Part shown: positions 18,976 through 27,447 of the stretch, piece after piece | Layout of the letters: every line of letters starts with the position of its first letter | Position numbering within the stretch: the first letter of the stretch is position 1 | Source of the DNA: Cylindrospermopsis curvispora GIHE-G1 | GTDB taxonomy: Bacteria; Cyanobacteriota; Cyanobacteriia; Cyanobacteriales; Nostocaceae | NCBI RefSeq assembly: GCF_014489415.1 | Contig: NZ_CP060822.1 | Location: forward strand, 2,713,501 to 2,777,500 | DNA length: 64,000 nt | Reading direction: 5' to 3' | Notes under the pieces: generated by a model | Told to the model about the DNA's origin: nothing | Seen by the model: only the letters and a program-made list of their open reading frames with translations | Databases searched by the model: none | Made by a program: the position numbers and the translations under genes

Positions 18976-19025
18976 GTTAACCTCTTCGTTTAATTGATAA
19001 ATTTGTGTTTATGTCTATTCTTATC

Positions 19026-19040
19026 TCAGAATAATTCTGA
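19026..19040. promoter_or_regulatory. Perfect 7-1-7 palindrome, likely PerR/Fur-family operator
   Basis: TCAGAAT-A-ATTCTGA is a perfect inverted repeat of two heptamers around one base, the geometry of PerR/Fur-family boxes. It lies 51-65 bp upstream of the peroxiredoxin start and 121-135 bp upstream of the divergent fur-type gene. The sequence differs from the Bacillus PerR box but keeps its symmetry and AT-rich core. Confidence 0.6.
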
Positions 19041-19160
19041 TTTAATAAAAAGTCAATAGTAATAAATACTTATTTTTTTTATTAAATAGTAAATGGCATT
19101 AATTTTGGGATATGCTAGACTAGGCCCAATCCAAAAATTTTCATCAATAAGATTAAGATC

Positions 19161-19580
19161 ATGCAGGAGCAAGCAAACGCAATTATTAAAACCTTAAAAT
19201 CTAAGGGATTGAGGGTGACTCCCCAGCGCTTTGCAGTGTATGCAAATTTGTTATCTCGCACCGATCACCCCACAGTGGATCAAATCTTGACGGATCTGAA
19301 TAAAGACTTTCCGGTTTCATCCCAAGCGACCATATATAGCTCTTTACAAGCTCTAAGGGAAGTGGGACTAGTTAGGGAGGTGCTCCTACAGGAGGGGGTA
19401 TCTCGCTATGATGCAAATACACAACCCCATCATCATTTTTGCTGTCAGCGTTGTGGAGGAATTGAAGATATAGCTTGGGATACCTTTGAATGTATAGAAC
19501 TAAAAAATCTCCGTCCTGGTTTGCGGGGAAAGACTTACCAGGTTACGGTTCATGGAACATGCGATAATTGTCGAGAATAG
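19161..19580 (+). CDS. Fur-family regulator, PerR-like (peroxide stress)
   Basis: 139 residues. The winged helix is at about 1-80 (LKSKGLRVTPQRFAVYANLL, SQATIYSSLQALREVGLV) and the metal-binding dimer domain follows. The regulatory metal residues typical of PerR are visible: His in RTDHPT, Asp and His in YDANTQPHHHF. The structural zinc pairs are CQRC and CDNC. The divergent neighbour is a peroxiredoxin, so this is probably the PerR (FurC-type) paralogue rather than the iron regulator FurA or zinc regulator FurB/Zur. Confidence 0.85.
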   Translation: MQEQANAIIKTLKSKGLRVTPQRFAVYANLLSRTDHPTVDQILTDLNKDFPVSSQATIYSSLQALREVGLVREVLLQEGVSRYDANTQPHHHFCCQRCGGIEDIAWDTFECIELKNLRPGLRGKTYQVTVHGTCDNCRE

Positions 19581-19590
19581 AAAAGACACA

Positions 19591-20229
19591 TCAGGAATTA
19601 ACTGATGATTTGACACTTTGCGCCAAATTATATATCCCTCCCAAATCTAAACGATAGCTCAGGGGATGAACAATTAATCGAGCAGTACTTTCATACAAGG
19701 TGGCAATTTCTACCAGTCCGTTTTCCCGGAGAGTCTTTCCGGTGGAAACAATATCCACAATCGCTTCCGACATCCCCGTAATTGGTCCTAGTTCCACTGA
19801 ACCATATAAAGGTACTATTTCCACTGGTAAGTCCAAACTTTCAAAATACTCCCGAGCGCAGTTGACATATTTAGAAGCTACACGACCGTGAGCAGGTAGG
19901 TCTAGGGGTGATTTATAAGAACTGGTAGACTTTACCGCCACGGACATTCGACAATACCCAAACTTTAAGTCAACTAATTGTCCCACTTGTGGTTTTTTTT
20001 CTTTTAGCACATCACAACCAACAATACCCAGTTGTGCCTGACCATATTCGACATATACAGGTACATCCTGCGCTCTGACTAACAGTCCTTTAGCTTTTCC
20101 ACTAGCATCATAAATTTGCAATTGACGGTTTCCAGCATCTAGGAAGGCACTAAAATCCAAACCAGCAGATTGCATTAGTTGAATGCTATTTTTAAGTAAT
20201 TCCCCTTTTGGTAGTGCAACAGTCAGCAT
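19591..20229 (-). CDS. hisG: ATP phosphoribosyltransferase, short form
   Basis: 212 residues, the short HisG class that lacks the C-terminal ACT-like domain and needs HisZ as regulatory partner. Motifs are [10 protein letters not shown] at the start and [15 protein letters not shown] (PRPP-binding loop) near residue 160. It catalyses the first step of histidine synthesis, joining ATP and PRPP. hisD is also in the window (42855) but about 22 kb away, so the pathway is dispersed as usual in cyanobacteria. Confidence 0.95.
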   Translation of the reverse strand: MLTVALPKGELLKNSIQLMQSAGLDFSAFLDAGNRQLQIYDASGKAKGLLVRAQDVPVYVEYGQAQLGIVGCDVLKEKKPQVGQLVDLKFGYCRMSVAVKSTSSYKSPLDLPAHGRVASKYVNCAREYFESLDLPVEIVPLYGSVELGPITGMSEAIVDIVSTGKTLRENGLVEIATLYESTARLIVHPLSYRLDLGGIYNLAQSVKSSVNS

Positions 20230-20278
20230 TATTTTTTTTGATATGTTTGTCTTTGGGGTTTATTATCTCACTAGGAGC

Positions 20279-20989
20279 ATGAAAATTTTATTAGTTGATG
20301 ATGAAGTGGAACTAACGGATCCTCTAGGGCGAATATTGACCCGGGAAGGATATATAGTAGACATAACATATAATGGGAAAAGCGGTAGTGAACTAGCACA
20401 AACAAGAACCTATGATCTATTGATTTTAGATTGGATGTTACCGGAAAAAACTGGGTTGGAAATTTGCCAGGAATTGCGTCATCAAGGGAAAAATATTCCC
20501 GTTTTATTCCTCACTGCTAAGGACACCCTAGATAACCGAGTTCAGGGTTTAGATGCGGGTGGAGATGATTATCTAGTCAAGCCATTTGAGCTGAGGGAGT
20601 TACTGGCCAGGGTTCGTGCCCTCCTGCGTCGTTCCAGTGTTGATAGTTGTACCACAACGGGAAAGTTGGCATTGGGAGATTTAGAACTAGATATGGAAAA
20701 TCAGGTTGCCCATCGTCAGGGAAGAATAATAGAGCTATCAGAAAAAGAAAGTCAACTCCTAAAATATTTTATGGAAAATCCAGAACAATTACTAACCCAT
20801 GGTCAAATTATGCAACATCTGTGGAAAGGGGAAAAACTACCGGAAAGTAACGTCATTGCTGCGTTAATTCGTCTGTTACGACGTAAGATTGAGTTAGGTG
20901 GAGAGTCTATGTTAATTCACACCGTCTATGGCAAAGGATATCGTTTTAGTTACCATAACTGCACGTTACATCCCAACCCAAAACCATAG
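20279..20989 (+). CDS. OmpR/PhoB-type response regulator, RppA-like
   Basis: 236 residues from the ATG at 20279 with AGGAG just upstream; the frame opens earlier (20183) but MKILLVDDE is the true family start. The receiver domain has acidic Asp7/Asp8, phospho-acceptor Asp51 (LILDWMLP), and Lys in LVKPF. The winged-helix DNA-binding domain is at about 130-228 (ESNVIAALIRLLRRKI, VYGKGYRF). It most resembles RppA, a cyanobacterial regulator of photosynthesis genes. No kinase gene is directly linked; the kinase at 21762 lies nearby on the opposite strand. Confidence 0.85.
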   Translation: MKILLVDDEVELTDPLGRILTREGYIVDITYNGKSGSELAQTRTYDLLILDWMLPEKTGLEICQELRHQGKNIPVLFLTAKDTLDNRVQGLDAGGDDYLVKPFELRELLARVRALLRRSSVDSCTTTGKLALGDLELDMENQVAHRQGRIIELSEKESQLLKYFMENPEQLLTHGQIMQHLWKGEKLPESNVIAALIRLLRRKIELGGESMLIHTVYGKGYRFSYHNCTLHPNPKP

Positions 20990-21046
20990 TGGTCACGAGA
21001 AGTCAAATTGGTTTAATGGCTGCAATTGTGTTAAAACCGAATAGCC

Positions 21047-21069
21047 CTGTAGCGGTTGACCCGCTACAG
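21047..21069. terminator. 9-bp perfect hairpin between rppA-like gene and psaM
   Basis: CTGTAGCGG and CCGCTACAG flank the loop TTGAC. The hairpin is 57 bp beyond the response-regulator stop and 52 bp beyond the convergent psaM stop, so it could end both transcripts. There is no clear T-run on either side, which limits confidence. Confidence 0.45.
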
Positions 21070-21121
21070 ACTCACAATTTTATACAAATTGTTTGAACGG
21101 TTACAAACCGGTGCACTGGTA

Positions 21122-21217
21122 TTACTTGTAAAGTTCAGTAGCTAAACGCCAAGCCAAAATACCTGGAATTAAAGCTACGGCCAAGGCAATGTAAACTTGA
21201 GTATCTGAGATAGACAT
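21122..21217 (-). CDS. psaM: Photosystem I reaction centre subunit XII (PsaM)
   Basis: 31 residues: MSISDTQVYIALAVALIPG followed by ILAWRLATELYK. This matches PsaM almost residue for residue: a short lumenal N-terminus, one hydrophobic helix, then the conserved WRLATELYK. It is a single-pass thylakoid subunit at the photosystem I trimer interface. A good ribosome site (GGAGGG on the coding strand) lies 10 bp upstream. Confidence 0.95.
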   Translation of the reverse strand: MSISDTQVYIALAVALIPGILAWRLATELYK

Positions 21218-21321
21218 GGTGGTAACCCTCCAAAAAACAGGATGAATTGACATCTCCCAGCTATTTTACGGTTTTACCACAATTGAGACACATATTTTTA
21301 CAAGACGCAACATGAACCAAA

Positions 21322-21729
21322 ATGACATTATATTTAGGTATTGATTTTGGTACTTCCGGTGCCCGGGGCATAGTAATTGATGAAGATTCCACGATTAGGG
21401 GAGAAATTCGTCGTCTTTGCCATCCCCATGGGGGTGATGGAAGTGATTGCTGGCGAGCGACTTTATGGGAGCTTTTAGGGGCAATTTCCCAGGACTCCCG
21501 TCGACAAATCAGGGGAATTGCCATTAATGGCACTTCTTCTACTGTTTTACTAAGGGATGCTATTGGTGAACCGGTGTGCCCACCCCTATTATACAACGAT
21601 GGAAGGGGGTCAGTTTTTATTAAGCGTTTGGCAGAGGTGGCTCCCCCCAACCATACTGTTCTCAGTGCTACCTCTACCCTAGCTAAATTATTATGGATGC
21701 AGCAGTTACCTACTTTTTCTCAAGTATGA
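21322..21729 (+). pseudogene. FGGY-family carbohydrate kinase, N-terminal fragment truncated at a repeat
   Basis: 135 residues where intact FGGY kinases have about 420-520. The ATP/sugar-binding opening TLYLGIDFGTSGARGIVID and the following IRGIAINGTSSTVLL are well preserved. The frame stops at TGA (21727-21729) a few bases into a remnant of the dispersed repeat. The C-terminal two thirds, including the second actin-like domain, are gone; a minus-strand kinase gene follows at once. A deletion ending in the repeat is the simplest reading. An intact homologue would act on ribulose, xylulose or a related sugar. Confidence 0.82.
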
Positions 21730-21765
21730 AACCCATCCTACAAATAATTGCGCCTTCCTAATTAG
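21722..21765 (+). repeat. Partial dispersed repeat at the kinase break point, copy F
   Basis: Contains AGTATGAAACCCA joined to CCATCCTACAAATAATTGCG and CCTTCCTAATTAG: the right half of the element, with the left end and part of the centre missing. It lies exactly where the FGGY kinase is truncated and overlaps the stop of the minus-strand sensor kinase. Confidence 0.65.
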
Positions 21766-23288
21766 TAGAGGTGTTTATGATCAATTTCCAACGGTAGAAA
21801 TATTGTCATTACCTCACCATGTTGGGAATTTTGCCGCACAATCAACTTGCCACCTATAGACTGAAATAGGTGTTTAGTCGCGGCAACATTTAAACTAATA
21901 GTGCCAGTCTCCGGTTGAAAGATTAACAATTGACCCAGAGCTTTGCGAATGGGTAAGTGAACATCCTTAGTAGAATTATGACAACCCAACCGAGGTAATA
22001 ACTGTAATTTGAGTTGATGACCCGCAGGAACAACTTGAACTTGAATAGAACTACCAGGAGGTAAACTGCGGGTAAAATTCTCCATCAAGCCAGTCAGTAC
22101 GCGATCTAGCATGGCCGGATTACTAACTACTGTTGGCAATTGTTGAGGTAAAGCTACATCTAAAGTCAAATTACGTCGAGTTGCTGCTTGTTGCCAACGG
22201 GGAATAATTTGTTCTAGGATCTGGTCTAAGCACATGGGTGTGAGCTGAGAACCAATTTGGGTAGTTTGGGACTTTGGGGTTTGAGAAGTTTCCAAAGTTT
22301 CTAACTCAGCAGCTTTAAATAACAACTCCATACGGTCAATCTGCTCCGTACATTCGTGATCAATAACTTCCAACCGTTTGATAACAGTTCCAGGTAGATC
22401 CTGTCGCTTTAACAGCAGTCGTGTCATAGTACGAATAGTTGCCAAGGGTGTGCGCACTTCATGGGAGAATGCCTGCAGTAGTTCCACATCAGAACGAGAA
22501 GGAGGTTTTGCAGATGGTAAAACGGGGTCATGAGGAAAGGAAAAGATAGGAAAAGAATGGGTGGGCCTATCAATTGATTCTGGTAATTCAGCAAGCAGAA
22601 ATTGACTAAATTGAATAATGGTTTGATAGTTTGGTGCAGTTAGGGGGTAATTCTCAACCCTAGCATCTAACTGGGAAAACAATTCTGGATTAGTCAAAAC
22701 TAATCTTGTTCCTAATGCTTGCCAAGCTTGTTTAACCACATCCGGCTCAAAAGAAAATAAAAACTTTTTTTTACTACCAGTGGGAGCTGACAATACTAAA
22801 GCTAGTGTAAACTTTTCTGTAAATACTAAGCAAAACTGCTCATTTCCCAAGGGATCGGGGGCTAATAAAGGTAAAATAGAATCATCGGGGAGAATGGTAT
22901 TATTGTTATTATACAGATGAGAATGGTAAGTATTATTTCTAATAGTAGTATGTTGGTCAAAGAACAAGTTGCCCTGATTCGCTAACACTTTTGGCGGTAC
23001 ATCAAATGGCATTAAAGCCAACGGGTTAAAAGGTTTAGTTGCAAAGGTGACTGTTTGTAGGTTTTGGGTCAGATTGGGTTGACCGAACAGAGGAGTTGGT
23101 GCAGTCAAAACTAAACCTGGAGTGGTATGATGGGGTGTTTTTGGTGTTAGAGTCGTTAGGAGGAGATGTTCTGCAGCAGCAAGACCGACACGCCATTGTT
23201 GTTCTGCTTTTTCAGATGAACATGGAACTGTGTGAGATTGGCTTTGATCCAGAATTTCTGCCAAACTTGGTAAAATCCATTGGTACAC
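21762..23288 (-). CDS. Sensor histidine kinase
   Basis: 508 residues. A long N-terminal sensory region (1-265) has no transmembrane helix. The dimerisation/phosphoacceptor domain has His276 in AFSHEVRTPLATIRT. The C-terminal ATPase region is degenerate: VLTGLMENFTRSLPPGS resembles an N-box but the G-boxes are weak, ending LFQSIGGKLIVRQNSQHGEVMTIFLPLE. A soluble cyanobacterial kinase of unknown signal; the nearby response regulator (20279) is a possible but unproven partner. The stop codon lies in a repeat remnant. Confidence 0.8.
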   Translation of the reverse strand: MYQWILPSLAEILDQSQSHTVPCSSEKAEQQWRVGLAAAEHLLLTTLTPKTPHHTTPGLVLTAPTPLFGQPNLTQNLQTVTFATKPFNPLALMPFDVPPKVLANQGNLFFDQHTTIRNNTYHSHLYNNNNTILPDDSILPLLAPDPLGNEQFCLVFTEKFTLALVLSAPTGSKKKFLFSFEPDVVKQAWQALGTRLVLTNPELFSQLDARVENYPLTAPNYQTIIQFSQFLLAELPESIDRPTHSFPIFSFPHDPVLPSAKPPSRSDVELLQAFSHEVRTPLATIRTMTRLLLKRQDLPGTVIKRLEVIDHECTEQIDRMELLFKAAELETLETSQTPKSQTTQIGSQLTPMCLDQILEQIIPRWQQAATRRNLTLDVALPQQLPTVVSNPAMLDRVLTGLMENFTRSLPPGSSIQVQVVPAGHQLKLQLLPRLGCHNSTKDVHLPIRKALGQLLIFQPETGTISLNVAATKHLFQSIGGKLIVRQNSQHGEVMTIFLPLEIDHKHLY

Positions 23289-23613
23289 AGGTTTTCACCC
23301 TTTGATTGACTATGAGACGATTATTGGAACTATAGTTAAAGTATACACTGCACTACATAATTTCTAGCTTATAGTCTTTTGTCTATTCATGGGAGTGGTA
23401 TAACCGAACTCCACAGGTGGAATTTACCCAATTCTCTTAGAATACCTCACAATAGCTCTAATGTAAATGCGTATTACCATAGGTCTTAACTGAAATAGAT
23501 TGAATTTCGTCAAATAAGTCTAAATAAAACCACATAGGATTTAAAATTCCCCTCATAAAAGACAATCTTCAGAGCTACATCAGTAGTAGCTGATTAATTA
23601 CGAACGCTAAAAA
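23289..23613. other. Intergenic region without a recognisable gene
   Basis: 325 bp between the minus-strand sensor kinase start and the minus-strand fdxB stop. It should hold the kinase promoter and the fdxB 3' end. A weak hairpin (AGCTAC/GTAGCT around 23575-23592) may end fdxB. No NtcA site, RNA gene or repeat was seen. Confidence 0.5.
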
Positions 23614-23907
23614 CTACTTTTCCAACACTGTATGGGAATAACAGTTCTTAGGACAAATACGAGAACATGCTTGGCAACCAACACAATTTTCCGGTTGAGT
23701 AACAACCATCACCTTACGTTCAATTTCTTCATCATCTTCATCCTCTACAAATTCACCCTCTTCATTCAAGGCCATCAAACCTAAAACATTGTAACCACAA
23801 ACCTTCATACATCTGCCACAACCAATACATTTGTCCTTATCAATACCTTGGGCAAATTTAGGTGTCCAAGTTCCACCACCAAATGTCAATCCTGTTAATG
23901 TTGCCAT
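23614..23907 (-). CDS. fdxB: Ferredoxin III, nif-associated (2x[4Fe-4S])
   Basis: 97 residues. Two cluster motifs are [17 protein letters not shown] and [12 protein letters not shown], separated by an acidic stretch ([15 protein letters not shown]). The N-terminus [17 protein letters not shown] is characteristic of FdxB, which is associated with nitrogenase. The divergent neighbour 430 bp away is the nif activator PatB/CnfR. It probably works as an electron carrier or in cluster supply during nitrogenase synthesis in heterocysts. Confidence 0.93.
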   Translation of the reverse strand: MATLTGLTFGGGTWTPKFAQGIDKDKCIGCGRCMKVCGYNVLGLMALNEEGEFVEDEDDEEIERKVMVVTQPENCVGCQACSRICPKNCYSHTVLEK

Positions 23908-24337
23908 GACTCTAACCTGAGCAATTTTACTTACAATTTTTTAGTTACTTCTTTCTTGATAATAGTCTCATATTTTTACTTTTTAATGTTAAATGTTAAC
24001 TTTTTTGTCAAATTTTATGGGCCTGGTGATTTACCGTTATTTACTGAAATATTTATGTTTTATTGACAATTATTTTTATTTACCCCCTACTAAATATCTG
24101 ACGAATGTCAGAAAACAAAATTAATAAATAGTTGCTAGTTCATGATGAACAATATTATCAAAATCTTTATGAAATTTATAGTTAATGAAGAACTAATAAA
24201 GTTTAAATTTCCGGGTATGAATAGGGAGACAAATCACAATCTACAGTTAACAGGGAAAAGTTAACTATGAATCAAAATGAGACATCGAGGGTTAATTTAA
24301 GTCAACCATCTAGGCAATTTAACTAGGAAGTAGCCCT
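23908..24337. promoter_or_regulatory. Divergent fdxB/patB control region
   Basis: 430 bp of AT-rich DNA with no gene. Two short perfect palindromes are visible: CTGACGAATGTCAG at 24098-24111 and GTTCATGATGAAC (6-1-6) at 24138-24150. GTTAAC-type repeats occur near 24248-24266. A ribosome site AGGAAG precedes patB. No exact GTA-N8-TAC NtcA site was found. Confidence 0.45.
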
Positions 24338-25924
24338 ATGCCTTATATAATTCCTAATAAAAATTGCAATAGATGTGATAAATGCCGCCCCCAATGTCCC
24401 ACGGGTGCCATCAAAATCGAAAATAATGAATATTGGATAGATCCTTGTCTTTGTAATAATTGTGAGGGTTATTATCCCGAACCACAATGCGTAATTGCTT
24501 GTCCTACCCAATCTCCTATACCCTGGCAAGCTAAAAAAGGCAGATGCAAAGTTGAAGTAAGAGAATCTACCAGTCTGGATTTATTTTCTAATGGTAAAAA
24601 CCACCCATTTGCTTCCGCTATAGTCATTTGGGAGGCGTGCAATATATTAGCACAACGTAAATCATTACATTGGGCACAGGATGGGGGAGGTAATTTATAC
24701 TATAGTCGTCAAGTCAATCAAGGTCGAGGTAATATTTCTTTTGCTATTCAAGACCCTTCTGAATCTGGTTTCGTCAGAGATTTATCAACCATCGAAAATC
24801 TCGATATTCGTGCTGCCTGTATTCACCTGATTTTTGCAGCATACGCTACCACTTTGGACCAACCTTGGGAACAGGAATTTACCATTGATGAACGGCAAAT
24901 TGAAGCATATTTGGGACTAGAAAAACGGAAAGATCTGAACAAAACTACAAGGTTATGTTTGATTAAGAGTATTGTTCAACAGGTCTGTTCTTTGGTTGTT
25001 TCCATTGATTGGCAAGCTAGAGGTAAAGTCCCCGCTTTTTCTGTGGAGAAGAGTTATCTATGGCATTTAACGGATATTGAACATCATTTTCAGGAAGATG
25101 AACGAGGTTGTAAATATCTCATTGGTTTGACTTTTAAGGTGAAAGCTGGTCTGTGGTCCAGGCACTTTTTAAATAAACAGGGCTGTAAAGAAAGTTTGGC
25201 ATTCTATCAATATGGTAGTTTACCAAAAACATTATTGACTACGGTGATGAGTCTTTGGCAACAACATGAAGGTGCAGTTAGGTTGATGTTATGGTTACTT
25301 TTTAAAACTAAAATGGGCAGGGAACAAAGAATTACTGTTCCTACCTTATTGCGCGTTGGTTATGGTGAGGAAAAAATTCATCTTGCTTCTAGATCCCGGG
25401 ATGAGCGTAAACGTTTGCTACGCACTTTTGAAAATGATTTGGAGGTACTTAATCACTATGGTATTAAAGTGATTTTTGACCCCGTTACTTACCCGGTAGA
25501 AATTCAGCCCCTTTGGGCAAAATTAGTTGATATTCCTGAAGATCCAGATGAGGCCTTAGAATTTTGGATTAATGATGGTAGTGGTGAGCATCGTCTGACT
25601 GATAGCGGTCCCCGTGGTAAGTGGAATATGTTGATGAATGCTCGAATTTTGTCTTTTGAATTACCTTCAGATTGGGAAAACGTCACTCCACAGTCCCATC
25701 GTAAACAACATCGTTCCGTTAAGGGTAAAAGGTCTGTGAAACCTCATGATGATTTATTGGGGGAACAGGTATTACAAGCTCGCAAAGCTATTAGTATCTC
25801 TCAACGGGAATTAGCAAAGTTGGCTGGTAAAAGTCAAAGTTGGATCCGCGATGTGGAAAATGGCCGTCTCAAACCTAAATCGGAAGATCAGCTTTTGCTT
25901 AGGAGAATACTAAATATTCTCTAA
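24338..25924 (+). CDS. patB: PatB/CnfR, ferredoxin-HTH activator of nitrogen-fixation genes
   Basis: 528 residues. The N-terminal bacterial ferredoxin domain has CNRCDKCRPQCP and a second cysteine set, CLCNNCEGYYPEPQC with IACP, for redox-sensitive 4Fe-4S clusters. A long middle region follows. The C-terminal XRE-type helix-turn-helix is residues about 470-525 (ARKAISISQRELAKLAGKSQ, SWIRDVENGR). This architecture and length are those of PatB of Anabaena and CnfR of Leptolyngbya, which turn on nif genes under low oxygen. Its place beside fdxB agrees. Confidence 0.95.
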   Translation: MPYIIPNKNCNRCDKCRPQCPTGAIKIENNEYWIDPCLCNNCEGYYPEPQCVIACPTQSPIPWQAKKGRCKVEVRESTSLDLFSNGKNHPFASAIVIWEACNILAQRKSLHWAQDGGGNLYYSRQVNQGRGNISFAIQDPSESGFVRDLSTIENLDIRAACIHLIFAAYATTLDQPWEQEFTIDERQIEAYLGLEKRKDLNKTTRLCLIKSIVQQVCSLVVSIDWQARGKVPAFSVEKSYLWHLTDIEHHFQEDERGCKYLIGLTFKVKAGLWSRHFLNKQGCKESLAFYQYGSLPKTLLTTVMSLWQQHEGAVRLMLWLLFKTKMGREQRITVPTLLRVGYGEEKIHLASRSRDERKRLLRTFENDLEVLNHYGIKVIFDPVTYPVEIQPLWAKLVDIPEDPDEALEFWINDGSGEHRLTDSGPRGKWNMLMNARILSFELPSDWENVTPQSHRKQHRSVKGKRSVKPHDDLLGEQVLQARKAISISQRELAKLAGKSQSWIRDVENGRLKPKSEDQLLLRRILNIL

Positions 25925-25964
25925 TCCGATCTTCAACTATATTCCCTGTCCCCCCTTTATAAAA

Positions 25965-26324
25965 TTACACCCCTACTTTTACTCCTCGACAAGCTTCTGC
26001 ACAATTGCGACAAGCACTGGCACAAGCTATCATTTTTTTATCAGTAGATATGGTCTCACAAGCTAATGCACAGCGATCGCATATTTCTGCACAAAGTGCA
26101 CAAGTCTTTTCAGCAAATATGGAACCGCTGATTAGCATATTAGTACATATCATACAGAATTCTGAGCAGTCACGCATGGCGCTGATGAGATTGGCACTCA
26201 TATATTTACCACCTTGACTCATACAGTAGGTCATGGTTTCTAAACAGATTTTATGACATTCTGTGGTAGCATTGACGCAGTTTTGCATTTCTGTGGTCAA
26301 GGATTCAGTCATCATCATCATCAT
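25965..26324 (-). CDS. Four-helix-bundle cysteine-rich copper-binding protein (Csp/DUF326-like)
   Basis: 119 residues. Cysteines recur in helical spacing (CVNATTECHKICLETMTYC, CSEFCMICTN, CALCAEICDRCALAC, ACASACRNCAEAC), as in Csp/DUF326 proteins that bind many Cu(I) ions inside a four-helix bundle. The start is a run of five tandem ATG codons; AGGAG lies 8 bp before the first (26324), so that one is used here. No signal peptide, so probably a cytosolic copper store. No copper transporter is next to it. Confidence 0.82.
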   Translation of the reverse strand: MMMMMTESLTTEMQNCVNATTECHKICLETMTYCMSQGGKYMSANLISAMRDCSEFCMICTNMLISGSIFAEKTCALCAEICDRCALACETISTDKKMIACASACRNCAEACRGVKVGV

Positions 26325-26510
26325 AATCAACACTCCTGATTTGTTTGGGGGTCAATTCCAAAAATTCATCCTAGCTAAGGTCTGGAGGTCAAGCTGGCCG
26401 CTTTGGCAGTAGTTTTTTCGGAGAATTCCCCCCTCCCTAATTAGTTTGTGCTACCCTAGGAATCAAAGTGTTTTTTAAGCAAACTTTAGGTGGGTTTTGT
26501 GCAATTGGGT

Positions 26511-26882
26511 ATGCTCCTTAAACGGAAAAACCGCGCCATTGCAGCTGTGCTGGCCTTTTCCGGTGCGATCGCTATTTCCGGATTACACAAGTTTTATTTG
26601 GGACAACCAGTGTGGGGAATTCTGTATGTGTTATTGTCCTGGACACCAATTCCCAAAATAGCTAGTGCTATAGAGGGGGTGTGGTATCTCACACAGGATG
26701 AGGAGACTTTTAACAGGAAGTTTAATTCTGGTCAATCAGTTAGCAGTTCCCCGGAAGTGGGTGCCCATGTGGAATCGGTGGCTAATGCTTTACGTGAGTT
26801 GGATGCTTTGCGTGAGGAGGGGTTGATTTCTGAATATGAATTCGAGCAAAAACGTCGTCAATTGATAGACCGTATCTCTTAG
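26511..26882 (+). CDS. TM2-domain membrane protein with C-terminal SHOCT-like helix
   Basis: 123 residues from the ATG at 26511; in-frame GTG codons at 26490 and 26499 are alternatives, and none has a good ribosome site. The TM2 domain has two hydrophobic helices around GLHKFYLGQPVWGILYVLLSW. The C-terminus (LRELDALREEGLISEYEFEQKRRQLI) is a SHOCT motif. Function unknown; such proteins are thought to help assemble membrane complexes. The next gene starts 18 bp later. Confidence 0.75.
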   Translation: MLLKRKNRAIAAVLAFSGAIAISGLHKFYLGQPVWGILYVLLSWTPIPKIASAIEGVWYLTQDEETFNRKFNSGQSVSSSPEVGAHVESVANALRELDALREEGLISEYEFEQKRRQLIDRIS

Positions 26883-26900
26883 TGGGGACTATAATTTCCG

Positions 26901-27434
26901 ATGATTAGCTGGTTTCCTTGGAATCTCAAGTTACAAAAATTACGACACAAACTTCTTCATGATCCCTACTATCGCTTACAGTCGGGAGAGGAAATACATC
27001 TTGCTGCACAATTGGGTATGCGGATTGATGTTAATCAAGCCAATGTGGATGACTGGTTACGATTACCTGGTTTATCTATTCATCAGGGTCGCTCTTTGGT
27101 GGCATTGTCCCGCTCTGGGGTGAAGTTTTATTGTATTGAAGATATTGCTGCAGCTTTAAGTATACCCATTCACCGACTAGAACCACTCAAACCTTTGCTC
27201 AGTTTTACTTATTATGATGAACACTCCTTAGTACACCAACAATCAATCAATATTAATACGGCATCTATAGAAACTCTATTGGAAATTCCAACGATAGATA
27301 TGGACCTAGCAGAGGCGGTGGTAAAAAACCGCCTCGCTGGTGGTGCTTATCGTAATCTGGTGGATTTTCAACAAAGGTTGGGATTATCTGGTGACCTGGT
27401 CTCCAAACTAATGTACTATTTGCACTTTCAATAG
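26901..27434 (+). CDS. Helix-hairpin-helix protein (ComEA-like repeats)
   Basis: 177 residues. Two helix-hairpin-helix units are visible: RIDVNQANVDDWLRLPGLSI near residues 41-60 and ININTASIETLLEIPTIDMD near 117-136. This fold binds DNA backbone without sequence specificity, as in ComEA. There is no signal peptide or membrane helix, so it is not the classical competence receptor. It probably shares a transcript with the TM2 gene (18 bp). Confidence 0.75.
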   Translation: MISWFPWNLKLQKLRHKLLHDPYYRLQSGEEIHLAAQLGMRIDVNQANVDDWLRLPGLSIHQGRSLVALSRSGVKFYCIEDIAAALSIPIHRLEPLKPLLSFTYYDEHSLVHQQSININTASIETLLEIPTIDMDLAEAVVKNRLAGGAYRNLVDFQQRLGLSGDLVSKLMYYLHFQ

Positions 27435-27447
27435 TATTACCATACCC

